Assembly: GCA_947454145.1 (NCBI GenBank)
Contig: CANGIW010000009.1
Span: 1 to 32,210, forward strand
Reading direction: 5' to 3'
DNA from: Rickettsiales bacterium
GTDB taxonomy: Bacteria; Pseudomonadota; Alphaproteobacteria; Rickettsiales; Rickettsiaceae
Length of the DNA stretch: 32,210 nt
Shown: piece after piece, positions 1-7,936 of the stretch
How positions within the stretch are numbered: position 1 is the stretch's first letter
How the letters are laid out: each line of letters starts with the position of its first letter
The notes under the pieces: generated by a model
Databases searched by the model: none
Seen by the model: only the letters and a program-made list of their open reading frames with translations
Told to the model about the DNA's origin: nothing
Program-made: the position numbers and the translations under genes

Positions 1-2
1 AA

Positions 3-113
3 GCCGATATTTCTTTGATGCAATTTGAAAAAGCGAGCCCTGAAGAGAAAAATAAATCTTGGTTTGGCCTTGTAGATGCAATTATCTCAGCAGGTGCTAC
101 TATAAAGCTTTAA
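3..113 (+). CDS. 3' end of an unidentified protein gene (partial)
   Basis: An open frame enters from the left edge and ends at a TAA at 111-113, giving the last 36 residues of a protein. The tail is mixed polar and hydrophobic and ends in a small hydrophobic helix-like stretch (FGLVDAIISAGATIKL). I do not recognise the family from so short a piece. Codon use matches the rest of the window, and the intergenic repeats begin directly after the stop, which supports a real gene end rather than a chance frame. Confidence 0.5.
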   Translation, partial: ADISLMQFEKASPEEKNKSWFGLVDAIISAGATIKL

Positions 114-408
114 TATATTTATATTCCCTAATATGCTAAACTAATTTATAGTTAATGCCATTTATAATAGTATAGTTAATGCCAGTTATAATAGCTTATT
201 TTTTTGGGGATGATTTTAAATGCAAGTAGGATAGGCTATTAAGCCTAATATCCCTAGGGGCAAAAGATTTTGAATAAATTAAAATCTTGAATATGCTTTA
301 TAGCAATTTAGCTACTTCAAAGCTTTTCTTGTGACTCTAATACAATATTAGACCTACCTCAACCTAATTTACTATAGTAACTATCATGCATAATATATTC
401 GTTTTATT
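114..408. other. Intergenic region with small palindromes, no gene seen
   Basis: This stretch lies between the partial gene and the 3' end of folD, which converge. It contains a 24-bp tandem duplication (148-195), a 6-bp stem with 4-nt loop (taggct, atta, agccta; 232-247), the 8-bp palindrome ccctaggg (252-259), a 7-bp stem with 3-nt loop (tctaata, caa, tattaga; 336-352) and the 12-bp palindrome ttactatagtaa (369-380). None is followed by a clear U-tract, so terminator function for either flanking gene is only possible. No tRNA or convincing short ORF is visible. Confidence 0.5.
148..195. repeat. 24-bp tandem duplication
   Basis: Two adjacent copies of a 24-bp unit occupy 148-171 and 172-195. 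Both begin atagttaatgcca and continue with (t/g)ttataatag. They differ at two positions (T/G at unit position 14 and T/C at the last position). The unit is non-coding and looks like a recent slippage or tandem duplication. Confidence 0.8.
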
Positions 409-1281
409 TTAAGAATTTTGCAACAGAGTCATTCTAGCAGCTTTTATAGTGTTGTATATTAAATATGCTATTGTCATTGGGCCAACACCTCCAGGAACAG
501 GAGAAATATAGTTCACGATATTTTTCACTCTATCAAAATCAACATCTCCAACAAATGAATACAGCCCATTTGGTGAATAAACTTCATTAATACCCACATC
601 TATAACTAATTGTCCTGGTGAAAAATATTCCTCGGTAAATTTTTTTGCAATTCCAACGGCTGTAATCACTATATCGGCTTTACTTGTGATATTAATCAGA
701 TCTTTAGTTTTACTGTGGCATATAGTAACAGTGAAATCATGATTTAGTAATAAATTAGCCAAAGGTTTACCTACTATCATAGAACGACCAATTATCACCA
801 CATGTTGATTAGCGGTATTTGGAATGTTATTAATTAAGTGCAATATTCCTAAAGGCGTACATGGTATGAATGCATCCTCGTTATGTAAGCATGCTCTTCC
901 TATATTAAAAGGGTTAAAGCCGTCTACGTCTTTGCAAGGATCAATATATTCTATTATAGTTTGCCTATCCATGTGTTGCGATATAGGCAATTGCACTATA
1001 ATACCGTGGTTACTATTGTCTTGGTTCAATTTTTTAATAGTAGCAACTACTTCTTGGGTTGAAGCTTCATTAGGAAATTTCTCTATCTCTACTACAACAC
1101 CTAAGTCTTTAGCTCTTGCCTGCTTGTTTTTCACGTATAATTTACTTGCAGGATTATCTCCTATAAGAATTATAGTTAGTTTAGGTATAACGCCTTGCGC
1201 TATAAGTTCTTCAGCTTGACATTTTAAAGTTATTAAAAACTCTTTCGCTATTTCTCTGCCGTTAATAATATTAATGTTCAA
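409..1281 (-). CDS. folD: FolD: methylenetetrahydrofolate dehydrogenase/cyclohydrolase
   Basis: Bifunctional cytosolic enzyme of one-carbon metabolism that interconverts 5,10-methylene-THF, methenyl-THF and 10-formyl-THF using NADP. Family motifs are present: an N-terminal catalytic region with the YVKNKQARAKDLG stretch (Tyr and Lys of the YxxxK motif), the conserved VQLPISQHMD and KDVDGFNPFNIGR blocks, the Rossmann-fold GRSMIVGKPLANLLL motif and the C-terminal SPVPGGVGPMTIAYL signature. The frame is open to an ATG at 1332, but I prefer the TTG at 1279-1281. It is preceded by an AAGGAAGAG Shine-Dalgarno a few bases upstream, gives 290 residues (normal for FolD), and begins at the conserved INGREIA block. 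The 17 extra residues of the longer form would lie inside an overlapping small gene (1271-1402). The TTG overlaps the stop of that gene (TTGAACATTAA), suggesting translational coupling. Confidence 0.95.
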   Translation of the reverse strand: MNINIINGREIAKEFLITLKCQAEELIAQGVIPKLTIILIGDNPASKLYVKNKQARAKDLGVVVEIEKFPNEASTQEVVATIKKLNQDNSNHGIIVQLPISQHMDRQTIIEYIDPCKDVDGFNPFNIGRACLHNEDAFIPCTPLGILHLINNIPNTANQHVVIIGRSMIVGKPLANLLLNHDFTVTICHSKTKDLINITSKADIVITAVGIAKKFTEEYFSPGQLVIDVGINEVYSPNGLYSFVGDVDFDRVKNIVNYISPVPGGVGPMTIAYLIYNTIKAARMTLLQNS

Positions 1282-1402
1282 TTTGCTCTTCCTTATGATT
1301 GTTATCTTGTTTTGCCATAGAATTTTTAGCAAAATAATATGTCGTTACAGACAAAATTAAAATTAAAAATACGGTAATTAAATTTTTCTTTTGGTAATCC
1401 AT
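1271..1402 (-). CDS. 43-residue single-pass membrane protein, uncharacterised
   Basis: A short frame begins at ATG 1400-1402 and stops at 1271-1273, giving 43 residues. It has a short polar N-terminus (MDYQKK), one strongly hydrophobic segment (NLITVFLILILSVTTYYFA, residues 7-25) and a hydrophilic charged tail (KNSMAKQDNNHKEEQIEH). That is the layout of a small inner-membrane protein. It starts 24 bp after the stop of the upstream flavoprotein gene on the same strand and overlaps the likely TTG start of folD by 11 bp. It fills the gap exactly and carries the folD Shine-Dalgarno within its last codons. It has no strong Shine-Dalgarno of its own. I do not recognise a family; existence as a gene is inferred from layout and composition. 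Confidence 0.55.
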   Translation of the reverse strand: MDYQKKNLITVFLILILSVTTYYFAKNSMAKQDNNHKEEQIEH

Positions 1403-1426
1403 AGCTATTTATTTTGTAATTGATGT

Positions 1427-2437
1427 TTATGAACTTGGCAGCCCCTTGCTAGTAGAATATTGAAAATGCAATTCTTTACCTTCAAAAACTTTGCTATAAG
1501 AGTGATGCGCTGCAAAAGCAGCTTCAGCAAATCCTACCGAAATTAGCTTTAATTTATGAGAATAAGTAGCCATATCACCTATCGCATATATTCCTTCAAT
1601 ATTGGTTTGACAATGAGCGTCGACTAAGATTTTATTTTTGTGTAAAGCAATTCCCCAATCTTGTATAGGACCTAATTTCATAGCCAAACCAAAAAATGCT
1701 AATAAGAAATCAACGGGGATAGTTTTTGAGTTGTTTTCTAAATCTTTAACGTCTAAAGACATCAAGTTACCTTGCTTTCCACCAAGAGCAGATAGTTGAT
1801 ATGGTACTATTAATTCTATCTTTCCTATTTGCACTAGCTCATGAATCAAATTTAGAGTTACTGGTAAACATCTAAAATCTTTTCTTCTATGAATTAAATA
1901 TACTTTTTTTGCTATATTTGCAATTTCAACAGCCCAATCAGCAGCACTATCTCCACCGCCTGCAATAGCTATATTTTTACCTGTAAAAATTTTTTTATCT
2001 GTAACGGCATAAAAAATTGATTTGTTTTCAAACTCAGATAATCCTTGTAAATAATCAGGCCTATTAGGTACAAAACATCCATTTCCGGCAGCAATTATAA
2101 CAACTTTACAAGTTATTTTTATATCTTTATTTGTTTGTATAACAAATTTATCTTCAACTTTAGTTATAGTTTTTACTATCTGGTTTAAATGATATTTTGG
2201 CTCAAAAGGCTTTGCTTGCTCAACAAGATTATCTATCAATTCTTGTCCTGTTACTTTTTTTAACGCCGGAATATCATATATAGGTTTTTCTGGATAAAGA
2301 GCACTACATTGTCCACCCAATTTTTCTAAATTATCTACCACATGACATTTCATACCTAAAATACCAGCTTGAAACACTGCAAATATACCAACTGGCCCTG
2401 CGCCTATAATAACAATATCTGTATTATTTTGTTCCAT
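1427..2437 (-). CDS. Ferredoxin/flavodoxin--NADP reductase (TrxR-like type)
   Basis: A 336-residue FAD/NAD(P) oxidoreductase. The FAD-binding GAGPVG is at residues 12-17, and the conserved GGQCSALYPEKPIYDIP block at about 41-57. The NADPH-binding GGGDSA is at 160-165 with the phosphate-binding HRR at 183-185, and the second FAD motif IGDMA at 286-290. The redox-active CxxC of true thioredoxin reductases is absent; together with the YPEKPIYDIP block this fits the YumC-type ferredoxin-NADP reductases, often labelled trxB or fpr in Rickettsiales. It would transfer electrons between NADPH and ferredoxin in the cytosol, for example for Fe-S or haem metabolism. It is the first gene of a likely operon with the 43-residue membrane protein and folD, behind a strong sigma70-type promoter. 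Confidence 0.88.
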   Translation of the reverse strand: MEQNNTDIVIIGAGPVGIFAVFQAGILGMKCHVVDNLEKLGGQCSALYPEKPIYDIPALKKVTGQELIDNLVEQAKPFEPKYHLNQIVKTITKVEDKFVIQTNKDIKITCKVVIIAAGNGCFVPNRPDYLQGLSEFENKSIFYAVTDKKIFTGKNIAIAGGGDSAADWAVEIANIAKKVYLIHRRKDFRCLPVTLNLIHELVQIGKIELIVPYQLSALGGKQGNLMSLDVKDLENNSKTIPVDFLLAFFGLAMKLGPIQDWGIALHKNKILVDAHCQTNIEGIYAIGDMATYSHKLKLISVGFAEAAFAAHHSYSKVFEGKELHFQYSTSKGLPSS

Positions 2438-2472
2438 CTGTTTTAATAAATTAAATATTTTAATCTCACATA

Positions 2473-2501
2473 ATTATATGGTTAGATTTTAATATTGCCA
2501 A
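2473..2501 (-). promoter_or_regulatory. Sigma70-type promoter for the flavoprotein/folD operon
   Basis: On the minus strand a -35 TTGGCA (2501-2496) is separated by exactly 17 bp from a perfect -10 TATAAT (2478-2473). Transcription would start near 2466 and leave a leader of about 29 nt before the ATG at 2437. It is the best promoter match seen on the minus strand here. Confidence 0.7.
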
Positions 2502-2562
2502 TGATTTTTATTATTAACTTGTTTAAAAAGAAAATAAAAAGCTAGGATGTTTTTCTACATGA

Positions 2563-2591
2563 TTGACAATTTGAGTGGTATACAATATTAT
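2563..2591 (+). promoter_or_regulatory. Sigma70-type promoter for the RMD1/DUF155 gene
   Basis: A perfect -35 TTGACA (2563-2568), a 17-bp spacer and a -10 TATTAT (2586-2591, 5 of 6 consensus) give a predicted start near 2598, about 24 nt before the ATG at 2622. The -10 lies in the centre of the palindrome at 2578-2601. Confidence 0.65.
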
Positions 2592-2601
2592 TATTGTATA
2601 C
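2578..2601. promoter_or_regulatory. Perfect 10+10 palindrome overlapping a -10 box (operator candidate)
   Basis: The arms gtatacaata (2578-2587) and tattgtatac (2592-2601) are perfect inverted repeats separated by ttat. The element covers the -10 of the DUF155 promoter, a classic position for repressor binding. Alternatively it could act as a cruciform or as a hairpin if transcribed from further upstream. The identity of any binding protein is unknown. Confidence 0.6.
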
Positions 2602-2621
2602 TTAAAACCCAAAAAAATCTC

Positions 2622-3428
2622 ATGCGTTCATCTTCTTATTGCACTGCCGCTTCTTATAAAATTAAAGATTTAACTGAATATCTTATATCTAATGGCTCTG
2701 AGCCTCAAATTTTTGATAATGTAATTCACATACAAAAAGAGAATAGAGATTTAGAATCTAGACATATAGATATTTTTTACTTTCTTTTCGGTACTGTAGT
2801 AATTTGGGGAGCGGAGAAATATCAAGAAAAATTAATTTTAGAAGAATTACATAACTTTGAGATAGAGCCAGTTGAACATATTGCTTCAGATTTTATGTAT
2901 TTTCGTTATATCGAAAGCATAGATAAAACTTACATAGATGAAGAAACAAATGAAATTATCTTAAACGATCATTCGGTGTTCACAAAATTTTCGATGTCTA
3001 ATGCCTTTGCTCAATCTTCTAAATTGAGTATTTTGGAGCAGTCTGTAAGTAAATTACTAAGTCAGGCTAGCCCAATACAAGAAGAACTTGCCAAAACTGG
3101 TACTATATCTTTGTCTAAAAAACAAATATCTAAACAAATAGGTGTGTTATTTAGTGAAAGATATTCCATTAACCTGCATAGCGATATATTGGATACACCT
3201 GAATTTTTTTGGCGTCGTCCAAGCTATGAACCCTTATATTTAATGACTGCAAAATTTCAAGATATACAACTAAGACAAAATGTCTTAAATCATAGATTAG
3301 ATGTTGTACATGAGCTTTATAGTTTGCTTTCTAACGAGCTCAATTATAAACATTCTACAAGACTTGAATGGGTGATTATACTGCTCATAGCAATAGAGGT
3401 TCTAATAGGTTTATCTAAATGGTTTTAG
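2622..3428 (+). CDS. RMD1/DUF155 family membrane protein
   Basis: The protein matches the DUF155 (RMD1) family. It starts with the SSYCTAASYKIKDLTEYL block, has a central FGTVVIWGAE stretch, and ends with a long helical segment (the RRPSYEPLYLMTAKFQDI region, then RLDVVHELYSLLSNELN) and a single C-terminal transmembrane helix (LEWVIILLIAIEVLIGL) followed by SKWF. The family includes yeast RMD1 and mitochondrial RMND1, the latter linked to mitochondrial translation; bacterial roles are not established. The frame is open to ATG 2547, but that extension would cross a near-consensus promoter and a perfect palindrome (2563-2601). I therefore choose ATG 2622, which gives 268 residues and begins right at the conserved domain. 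It converges on dps. Family assignment is fairly sure; function is not. Confidence 0.82.
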   Translation: MRSSSYCTAASYKIKDLTEYLISNGSEPQIFDNVIHIQKENRDLESRHIDIFYFLFGTVVIWGAEKYQEKLILEELHNFEIEPVEHIASDFMYFRYIESIDKTYIDEETNEIILNDHSVFTKFSMSNAFAQSSKLSILEQSVSKLLSQASPIQEELAKTGTISLSKKQISKQIGVLFSERYSINLHSDILDTPEFFWRRPSYEPLYLMTAKFQDIQLRQNVLNHRLDVVHELYSLLSNELNYKHSTRLEWVIILLIAIEVLIGLSKWF

Positions 3429-3457
3429 TGATAGCCTTATAGATTTAAATCAAGAAA

Positions 3458-3477
3458 GCCCCAAAAATATCTGGGGC
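3458..3477 (-). terminator. Likely Rho-independent terminator of dps
   Basis: The stem gcccc/ggggc has a 10-nt loop. Read on the minus strand the second arm is followed by TTTCTT, as expected for intrinsic termination of the leftward dps transcript about 85 nt after its stop. On the plus strand it is followed by A-rich sequence, so it is less suited to the DUF155 gene. Confidence 0.5.
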
Positions 3478-3489
3478 AAAACCAGATAT

Positions 3490-3540
3490 AGATCTTTTTA
3501 GAAATGATTTGATGAGAAGTTTAATTGGCTAAAAAGATCT
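3490..3540. repeat. 12-bp perfect inverted repeat between converging genes
   Basis: agatctttttag (3490-3501) and ctaaaaagatct (3529-3540) are exact reverse complements separated by 27 nt. The repeat lies between the DUF155 and dps stop codons, so it may help block read-through in either direction. It has no flanking U-tract and the role is uncertain. Confidence 0.6.
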
Positions 3541-3561
3541 AAGAAGCTCTACATTTCAGCC

Positions 3562-4035
3562 TCACAATTCAGTCAAATGCGAATTTAAAATCCAAAAATT
3601 TTTTTCTAACTTCAGCAATATTTCTCCAAGTAACGACATACTAGCTTCATCACGACAATTATCTATATGATCTAAATTTGTTCTTATATATTGGATTATT
3701 TGAATATAATCCTTCCTTAACATTTTTAACATTTCTATATCTGCTAAATTTTTTGTATTTTCTTCTATAAACGTAAGTTTACTAAATTCTTGAAAACTAC
3801 CAGGAGATCTAAAGCCTAGTGTTGCAATACGCTCCGCTAAATTATCACAAATTTCTAGTAATTGCTTATATTGCTCTTCAAAAAGCATATGCATAGGCTT
3901 AAAATGTATGGCTTTAACATTCCAATGAAAATTTTGAGTTTTGAGAAATAATATATAAGCATTAGCTAAAATGCGTGAAATAATATCAGCAGAAATTTGT
4001 GCGTGTTTTTGAGGTAATAATAAAAATTCTTCCAT
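3562..4035 (-). CDS. dps: Dps ferritin-like DNA-binding/iron-storage protein
   Basis: A 157-residue ferritin-like four-helix protein. The inter-subunit ferroxidase ligands of Dps are present in the right spacing: His37 in FHWNV, His49, Glu53 (Asp in E. coli Dps), Asp64 and Glu68 in DNLAERI, followed by the conserved TLGFRSPGS turn. Dps dodecamers oxidise and store iron with peroxide, limiting Fenton damage; some also coat DNA. The N-terminus (MEEFLLLPQKHAQ) is short and not lysine-rich, so strong DNA binding is doubtful. The gene is monocistronic, convergent with DUF155 and divergent from nuoD. The 4036-4210 gap holds overlapping AT-rich -10-like sequences on both strands near 4073-4079, too weak to call firmly. 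Confidence 0.9.
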   Translation of the reverse strand: MEEFLLLPQKHAQISADIISRILANAYILFLKTQNFHWNVKAIHFKPMHMLFEEQYKQLLEICDNLAERIATLGFRSPGSFQEFSKLTFIEENTKNLADIEMLKMLRKDYIQIIQYIRTNLDHIDNCRDEASMSLLGEILLKLEKNFWILNSHLTEL

Positions 4036-4210
4036 AATTACAAATTATAAATTGATAAATACTAATAATGCATATTATACAATCTAGAGTTTTAATTTAA
4101 AGTAAAAAAATACACTACAAAATGTTTTAGCTGTTAAAAGTAGAAAAACTCTATGCATGAGGTCAGTTTTATTTTATGATTTAATGAAAATACCACATAT
4201 TTAGCTCTAT

Positions 4211-5398
4211 ATGAAATCAGAAGAAGATAATCTATTTAAAAATCTTATTGTTAATTTTGGACCCCAGCATCCAGCTATGCATGGTGTATTAAGATTAATT
4301 TTAGAAATGGACGGAGAGGTTATAAAAAGAGCTGATCCTCATATAGGTCTACTGCATAGGGGTACAGAAAAATTAATCGAGAATAAAACTTATCTTCAAG
4401 CAGTGCCTTATTTCGATAGGCTGGATTATGCAGCACCTATGTGCCAGGAGCATGCCTTTGCACTTGCTGTAGAAAAATTATTACAATGTGATGTACCCAT
4501 AAGAGCTCAGTATATTAGAGTTTTGTTTGCTGAACTTACCAGGATTTTAAATCATTTACTTAATATAGGTTCTCAAGCTTTAGATATAGGCGCTACCTCT
4601 CCATTATTGTGGTTATTTGAAGAACGTGAAAAAATAATGGAGTTTTACGAAAGAGTATCGGGTTCAAGAATGCATGCAAATTATTTTCGTCCAGGGGGTG
4701 TTGCAGCAGATTTACCAGATGGTTTACTTGAAGATATTTCTAATTTTATAGAAAAATTACCAAAATACATAGCTGATACAGAAGGATTGTTGAATGACAA
4801 TAGAATTTTCCGTCAAAGACTTATGGGGATTGGAGTTGTTTCTAAACAGGATGCTATCAATTGGGGGTTTTCTGGGCCAATGATTCGTGCATCAGGTGTA
4901 GCTTGGGATTTACGTAAATCTAATCCATATGATATTTATGCAGAGCTAGATTTTGATATACCAATAACACAAAATGGTGATTGCTATGATAGATATCTTA
5001 TAAGAATAGCTGAAATATATGAATCTATAAAAATTGTTAAACAAGTCATTGCAAAAATGCCGCAAGGTCCAATTAAAACCGATGATCGTAAAATTTCTCC
5101 TCCACCTAGAGCAGAAATAAAACAATCTATGGAGGCTTTAATACATCATTTTAAATTATTTTCAGAAGGCTATCACGTTCCCATGGGAGAAGTGTATCAG
5201 CCAGTTGAAGCGCCCAAAGGAGAATTTGGTGTATATTTATATTCGGATGGTAGTAATAAACCTTATCGCTGCCGCCTTCGTGCACCTGGATTTGCCCATT
5301 TGCAAGCGCTGGATTTTATGTCTAAGAATTCATTAATAGCCGATGTGATTGCCATCATAGGAAGTTTAGATATAGTTTTCGGAGAAATTGACAGATAA
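4211..5398 (+). CDS. nuoD: NADH-quinone oxidoreductase subunit D
   Basis: The 49-kDa-type subunit of respiratory complex I (395 residues), on the cytoplasmic face of the inner membrane. It forms part of the quinone pocket next to cluster N2. Landmarks are [13 protein letters not shown] (16-28) with the quinone-site His, the [12 protein letters not shown] block, [16 protein letters not shown], and the invariant C-terminus DIVFGEIDR. NuoD usually follows nuoA-B-C, but here the plus strand upstream has only 175 bp of non-coding sequence and then leftward dps, so this cluster begins at nuoD and must have its own promoter. A 9-bp inverted repeat (tagagtttt at 4085-4093, aaaactcta at 4145-4153) lies in the leader. 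nuoE follows after 26 bp. Confidence 0.97.
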   Translation: MKSEEDNLFKNLIVNFGPQHPAMHGVLRLILEMDGEVIKRADPHIGLLHRGTEKLIENKTYLQAVPYFDRLDYAAPMCQEHAFALAVEKLLQCDVPIRAQYIRVLFAELTRILNHLLNIGSQALDIGATSPLLWLFEEREKIMEFYERVSGSRMHANYFRPGGVAADLPDGLLEDISNFIEKLPKYIADTEGLLNDNRIFRQRLMGIGVVSKQDAINWGFSGPMIRASGVAWDLRKSNPYDIYAELDFDIPITQNGDCYDRYLIRIAEIYESIKIVKQVIAKMPQGPIKTDDRKISPPPRAEIKQSMEALIHHFKLFSEGYHVPMGEVYQPVEAPKGEFGVYLYSDGSNKPYRCRLRAPGFAHLQALDFMSKNSLIADVIAIIGSLDIVFGEIDR

Positions 5399-5424
5399 AC
5401 AAAAAATAGATCAAATAATTTTAA

Positions 5425-5922
5425 ATGACCCAAATTTTTTCATTCAACAAAGAAAATATTTTAGCTGCTAAACACATAATTCAAAAATATCCTGAAGGTA
5501 GACAGCGTAGTGCTATTTTACCACTACTGTCTTTGGCGCAAAAGCAAAATAATGGATGGCTTTCTATGTCAGCTATGGAACATGTGGCTAATATTTTAGA
5601 AATACCAACTATTAAAGTTTATGAGATAGCAAGTTTTTATAGCATGTTTAATCTACAACCTGTAGGTAAATATCATTTACAAATATGCGGTACAACACCT
5701 TGCTATTTAAGGGGTGCAGAAAAAATACGCAAGATTTGTGAAAAAAAACTTAATATAAAATTAGGGGAGACAACAAAAGATAATCTTTTTACTTTAAGTG
5801 AAGTTGAATGTTTGGGAGCATGCTCTGTAGCACCTGTAATGCAGGTAAATAATGAGCAATATTATGAAAATTTAGATGAAGAAAAATTATTGGCCCTCTT
5901 GGATAAATTTAAAAATATGTAA
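5425..5922 (+). CDS. nuoE: NADH-quinone oxidoreductase subunit E
   Basis: The 24-kDa-type subunit (165 residues) of the NADH dehydrogenase module of complex I. It has a thioredoxin-like fold carrying the [2Fe-2S] cluster N1a. The four ligands are visible as Cys88-x4-Cys93 in ICGTTPC and Cys129-x3-Cys133 in CLGAC. The helical N-terminal part has the typical [15 protein letters not shown] and [11 protein letters not shown] blocks. The start ATG has no evident Shine-Dalgarno. The gene sits 26 bp after nuoD and 8 bp before nuoF, so it is almost certainly co-transcribed with both. Confidence 0.97.
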   Translation: MTQIFSFNKENILAAKHIIQKYPEGRQRSAILPLLSLAQKQNNGWLSMSAMEHVANILEIPTIKVYEIASFYSMFNLQPVGKYHLQICGTTPCYLRGAEKIRKICEKKLNIKLGETTKDNLFTLSEVECLGACSVAPVMQVNNEQYYENLDEEKLLALLDKFKNM

Positions 5923-5930
5923 TTATATAT

Positions 5931-7193
5931 ATGTTAAAAGAAGAAGATAAAATATTCACAAATTTAGCAGGAAATCTAGAAATAAATTTGGTTGCCGCTA
6001 AAAAACGTGGTGACTGGAATAATACACAAGATTTAATTAATAAAGGTTCAGATTGGATTATTGAAGAAATTAAAAAATCAGGCTTACGTGGAAGAGGTGG
6101 TGCTGGGTTTTCAACTGGTATAAAATGGTCTTTTATGCCAAAATCATCTCTTAAGCCATCTTATTTAGTAGTAAATGCCGATGAATCTGAACCAGGCACT
6201 TGTAAAGATCGTAATATTTTAAGATATGAACCATATAAATTATTAGAAGGATGTGTTTTGGCTGCAAAAGCTATTGCTGCACATACATGTTTTATCTATA
6301 TTAGAGGGGAATATTTTAATGAAGCCGAAATATTAGAAGCAGCGATAGATGAATGCTATAAAGCTGGTTTATTGGGTAAAAATTCATGTGCTTCAGGTTA
6401 TGATATTGATATTATATTGCACCGAGGAGCTGGAGCTTATATATGTGGTGAAGAAACGGCGTTACTAGAAAGCCTAGAGGGTAAAAAGGGTATGCCTCGT
6501 TTAAAACCCCCATTTCCTGCAGGGGTTGGTCTTTATGGTTGCCCAACAACTATCAATAATGTCGAAACCATTGCCGTGGTGCCTACTATTTTACGAAGAG
6601 GGGGCGCGTGGTTTGCAGGTCTTGGTAAGGCTAATAACAGTGGCACTAAGATTTTTTGTATATCTGGCCATGTAAATAAACCTTGCGTAGTAGAAGAAGA
6701 GATGGGAATTAGCCTTAGAGAATTAATAGAAACCCACGGCGGTGGAGTTTTAGGTGGTTGGGAAAATATTAAAGCAGTAATTCCTGGTGGATCTTCTGTG
6801 CCACTCATACCTAAAGATTTATGCGAAACAGCTACAATGGACTTTGATAATTTAAGGTCCCTAGGTTCTGGCCTTGGTACTGGAGGGGTTATAGTGATGG
6901 ATAACTCAACAGATATAATTTACGCGATAGCAAGGCTGAGTAAATTTTACATGCATGAATCTTGCGGTCAATGTACGCCTTGTAGAGAGGGTACTGGTTG
7001 GATGTGGAGAATGATGATGAGGCTAGTATCGGGCGATGCTAAGATTGAAGAAATTGATAAATTACTTACAGTCACCAAGGAAATTGAAGGCAATACTATA
7101 TGTGCTCTTGGTGACGCTGCTGCTTGGCCTATTCAAGGCCTTATTAGGCATTTTCGTCATGAAATAGAAGCAAGAATAATTGCTAGCGCATAA
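5931..7193 (+). CDS. nuoF: NADH-quinone oxidoreductase subunit F
   Basis: The 51-kDa-type catalytic subunit (420 residues) that binds NADH and FMN and carries the [4Fe-4S] cluster N3. The glycine-rich nucleotide site GRGGAGF is at 54-60, the FMN-binding region [19 protein letters not shown] at 166-184, and the cluster ligands at Cys345, Cys348 and Cys351 (SCGQCTPC) plus Cys391. Length and spacing are normal. It is the last gene of the nuoDEF cluster; no nuoG follows, and the next gene is on the opposite strand. The 141-bp gap to the PNPOx-family gene shows no clear terminator. Confidence 0.97.
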   Translation: MLKEEDKIFTNLAGNLEINLVAAKKRGDWNNTQDLINKGSDWIIEEIKKSGLRGRGGAGFSTGIKWSFMPKSSLKPSYLVVNADESEPGTCKDRNILRYEPYKLLEGCVLAAKAIAAHTCFIYIRGEYFNEAEILEAAIDECYKAGLLGKNSCASGYDIDIILHRGAGAYICGEETALLESLEGKKGMPRLKPPFPAGVGLYGCPTTINNVETIAVVPTILRRGGAWFAGLGKANNSGTKIFCISGHVNKPCVVEEEMGISLRELIETHGGGVLGGWENIKAVIPGGSSVPLIPKDLCETATMDFDNLRSLGSGLGTGGVIVMDNSTDIIYAIARLSKFYMHESCGQCTPCREGTGWMWRMMMRLVSGDAKIEEIDKLLTVTKEIEGNTICALGDAAAWPIQGLIRHFRHEIEARIIASA

Positions 7194-7334
7194 GAAGAAA
7201 AAGCCTTTGGAATGGATGGATAATAAAAATATCGGCTATTGAAATGATGTGCTTAAATAAAATAACAATGGTAAATTTAGCAGAGCTGGTAACTCAAAAG
7301 CATCAATAGCATAAGTTCAAAAAGTTGTTTAATT

Positions 7335-7922
7335 TTAAGGCGCAAGCCATTTTAGTTCTTTTTCGCCTTTATTATTCCAATAAATACAAGCTCTTATATG
7401 GCCTTTAGATGATAAATAGAGATATTCAATTCTAGTGAAGCAACATATTAAAACAGAAAAATTAACATATCCAGACTCTAAAAGTTCTTGCTTGGTTGAG
7501 TATTTTAAATAATCAATATCATTATAAGATGGGTCATTTAATAAATCTCCAGGAGCATTGGGGTTCGAATAACATAATTTACTATAATGTTGCAGTATAT
7601 TCCAACGTTTCAAGGTGACGTCATCTTGATTATGCACTTGAATTTTTACTGGTATTCTAACTTGTATCTTACTTTCTTTATCATAAAACACCACTTCTGC
7701 ATGAGGATTAGATCTTATACTATTAATTTTATTGCTGCGTATGTCAGCTTGAAATGATAGATATTTCGATTCTAAATTTGTTTCTCGCAAAACCAAAAAT
7801 CTAGCTTCGGGTAAACCATCAATATTAACTGTAGCAACACAAGCTATGTGAAAGGGATGTTTGGTAGTAGTTAAACCACCATTAAGTAAATTTGATATTT
7901 GTGTATAAATGTCGTTTAACAT
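7335..7922 (-). CDS. PNPOx-family FMN-binding protein (PdxH-like)
   Basis: A 195-residue split-barrel flavoprotein of the pyridoxamine 5'-phosphate oxidase superfamily. Supporting features are PEARFLVLRE (about 38-47), the LSFQADIRSNKINSI segment resembling the FMN-phosphate-binding F-x-T-D-x-R-S-x-K motif, and the following NPHAEVVFYD strand. The C-terminal half contains the TRIEYLYL and HIRACIYW strands. It looks closer to the Alr4036-type branch than to classical PdxH, so pyridoxal-phosphate synthesis is possible but not shown. It is the last gene of the bamE-hemF operon, 14 bp after hemF. Confidence 0.75.
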   Translation of the reverse strand: MLNDIYTQISNLLNGGLTTTKHPFHIACVATVNIDGLPEARFLVLRETNLESKYLSFQADIRSNKINSIRSNPHAEVVFYDKESKIQVRIPVKIQVHNQDDVTLKRWNILQHYSKLCYSNPNAPGDLLNDPSYNDIDYLKYSTKQELLESGYVNFSVLICCFTRIEYLYLSSKGHIRACIYWNNKGEKELKWLAP

Positions 7923-7936
7923 AAAGGGTTAGAATT

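Noticed and set aside
824-1219. 131-residue frame on the plus strand inside folD
   Set aside because: It is fully contained in the well-supported folD gene on the other strand and shows no protein-like features.
6533-6808. 91-residue frame on the minus strand inside nuoF
   Set aside because: It is an antisense shadow of conserved NuoF sequence.
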